NCBI GenBank assembly: GCA_003136515.1
Contig: PLEU01000114.1
Location: 1,452 to 8,993, forward strand
Length of the DNA: 7,542 bases
Direction of reading: 5' to 3'
Origin: Spartobacteria bacterium
GTDB lineage: Bacteria; Verrucomicrobiota; Verrucomicrobiae; Chthoniobacterales; UBA6821
Shown: in pieces, positions 6,638 to 7,542 of the stretch
Numbering within the stretch: position 1 is the stretch's first letter
Layout: every line of letters begins with the position of its first letter
Translations under genes and position numbers: made by a program
Notes under the pieces: generated by a model
Databases searched by the model: none
The model's input: only the letters and a program-made list of their open reading frames with translations
What the model was told of the DNA's origin: nothing

Positions 6638-7171
6638 TTGAGTTTATATAAATTAACTTTTATAAATAAGCATAAAAACACCTTCGCTTTTACGCTCGTA
6701 GAACTCTTGGTTGTAGTCGCTATTGTTGCGGTATTGGCCCTTTTGGCATTTCCTAATATAACTCAGTTTATCGACAAGGCGGAGGGAGTCGTTTGTACTG
6801 GAAGGTTAAGAAATCTTTGGATTGTTTTTTCCACGAGCCTTAATGATGGAAATGCGTGGCCCCAGTTGCCTACGAATATTACAATCGGTTCGACTGATGA
6901 GCAGAAATGGTGGCTTACCAATACATCTACCAACATGGGTTTGACATCCAAGGACTGGTTATGTCCGACAATTTCCCGGGCACAACGCTCTTCAACAAAC
7001 ACTCAGCAAATAGCGTTGATAAATTATTTACCCACACTGTTTGATGCTTCACCCGCGAGTCCCAAAAAATGGTCGCGCATGCCATGGTTTTCAGAAATGC
7101 AGGCCGCCCATGGGGAGGGAATCCTCAGCGTCAGGACAGATGGTTCTGTCTGTCCAATCCAAGATCCTTGA
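6638..7171 (+). CDS. Prepilin-type N-terminal cleavage/methylation protein (pseudopilin-like)
   Basis: A 177-residue type IV pilin-like protein. A basic leader (residues 1-17, with Lys5, 11 and 13) precedes FTLVELLVVVAIVAVLALLAF (18-38), the N-methylated hydrophobic helix that anchors pilins and packs the filament core. Cleavage by PilD-type peptidase is expected between A17 and F18, with the conserved Glu at mature position 5 (E22). Ala instead of the usual Gly at -1 is a mild deviation. The globular part has CTGRLRNLWIVFSTSLNDGN (53-72), a WLCP motif with C109, and C172 near the end; MPWFSEMQAAHGEGILSVRTDGSV (148-171) matches the 'W...H..g....DGSV' tail common in verrucomicrobial pseudopilins. 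The start is TTG at 6638, the only standard start in frame before the helix; the Shine-Dalgarno is poor. Its stop overlaps the next start. It may belong to a type II secretion-like or pilus-like assembly, but no ATPase or secretin is in view. Confidence 0.88.
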   Translation: MSLYKLTFINKHKNTFAFTLVELLVVVAIVAVLALLAFPNITQFIDKAEGVVCTGRLRNLWIVFSTSLNDGNAWPQLPTNITIGSTDEQKWWLTNTSTNMGLTSKDWLCPTISRAQRSSTNTQQIALINYLPTLFDASPASPKKWSRMPWFSEMQAAHGEGILSVRTDGSVCPIQDP

Positions 7172-7542
7172 GCTATTTTGTGGGAGGAAGATTCATCCGA
7201 TTTGTTCTGCTGGTTATCGTTAATCTACCTTTGCAGTTAGCCGCTCTTGCCTCGGAGGAAACTGTCAAACCAACCTTTGCCCGGGATTCCAGTGTGCAGG
7301 TGCCGCGAGGCGGAGAAGTTCAAATAACTCTTCAGGCAATACCTTCTTATGGGAATCAAATATCCTTTGAAATTCAAAGAAATCCGCAGCACGGGGTTCT
7401 GTCAAATCTCAGTAATGATACCGATCACACGGCGACCGTAAGCTACCGGCATGACGGCAGTAAAACATTTCTGGATGACTTTACTTTCCGAGCCCAGGCT
7501 CCGGGACATGCAAAATCGTCGGCTGCCAGAATCGTAATAGCA
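7168..7542 (+). CDS. Exported protein with Ig-like/cadherin-like repeat (5' part; runs off window)
   Basis: The frame is open from TTG 7168 to the window end (125 codons, no stop). The N-terminus is a signal peptide: SYFVGGRFIRF, a hydrophobic stretch (12-27), and a likely cleavage site after ALA (26-28). The mature part begins a beta-sandwich-like repeat: VQVPRGGEVQITLQAI, then ISFEIQRNPQHGVLSN, YRHDGSKTFLDDFTFRAQA and ARIVIA. The pattern 'P.hG.l....YrHdGs....D.FtF' is that of bacterial Ig-like/cadherin-like (VCBS/Tandem-95-type) repeats in large surface proteins; I read this by eye. TTG 7168 overlaps the prepilin TGA stop as TTGA, suggesting coupling; GTG 7180 is the alternative start. A GGGAGGAAG at 7182-7190 looks like a Shine-Dalgarno but has no in-frame start at the right distance. 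Its size and C-terminal anchor are not visible. Confidence 0.75.
   Translation, partial: MSYFVGGRFIRFVLLVIVNLPLQLAALASEETVKPTFARDSSVQVPRGGEVQITLQAIPSYGNQISFEIQRNPQHGVLSNLSNDTDHTATVSYRHDGSKTFLDDFTFRAQAPGHAKSSAARIVIA

Overview
This 7.5-kb window looks like chromosomal DNA from a member of the Verrucomicrobiota or a close relative. That assignment is inferred from gene content: a small exported protein of the exosortase-associated TIGR04073 type, a prepilin-like protein of the short single-helix kind that is multiplied in this phylum, an exported Ig-like/cadherin-like protein, and frequent TTG/GTG starts with weak or absent Shine-Dalgarno sequences. No rRNA, tRNA, transposase, integrase or CRISPR array is visible.

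Left part (1-2054, plus strand): the 3' two-thirds of a class I dihydroorotase gene (pyrC, cut by the window edge) is followed after 13 bases by tgt, the tRNA-guanine transglycosylase. A Shine-Dalgarno sequence overlapping the pyrC stop codon sets a TTG start for tgt. A 115-base convergent gap (2055-2169) contains an 8-bp inverted repeat.

Middle part (2170-5741, minus strand): a compact four-gene run reads right to left: a ROK-family sugar kinase resembling fructokinase Mak, queA (overlapping the kinase stop by ATGA), a YhaM-type OB-fold/HD 3'-5' exoribonuclease-like protein, and the small exported TIGR04073-type protein. QueA and Tgt act in the same tRNA modification pathway (7-deazaguanine insertion, then epoxyqueuosine formation), yet sit here in two convergent transcription units.

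Right part (5847-7542, plus strand): a divergent 105-base gap holds a good sigma70-like promoter whose predicted start point falls on or next to the first ATG. Three exported or envelope proteins follow in tight order: a Ser/Thr/Asn/Tyr-rich secreted protein with an internal repeat, a type IV pilin-like (pseudopilin) protein, and the start of a signal-peptide protein with an Ig-like/cadherin-like repeat that runs off the window. The last two genes overlap by TTGA. This cassette is the least understood part of the window and the best candidate for an undescribed surface or secretion module.
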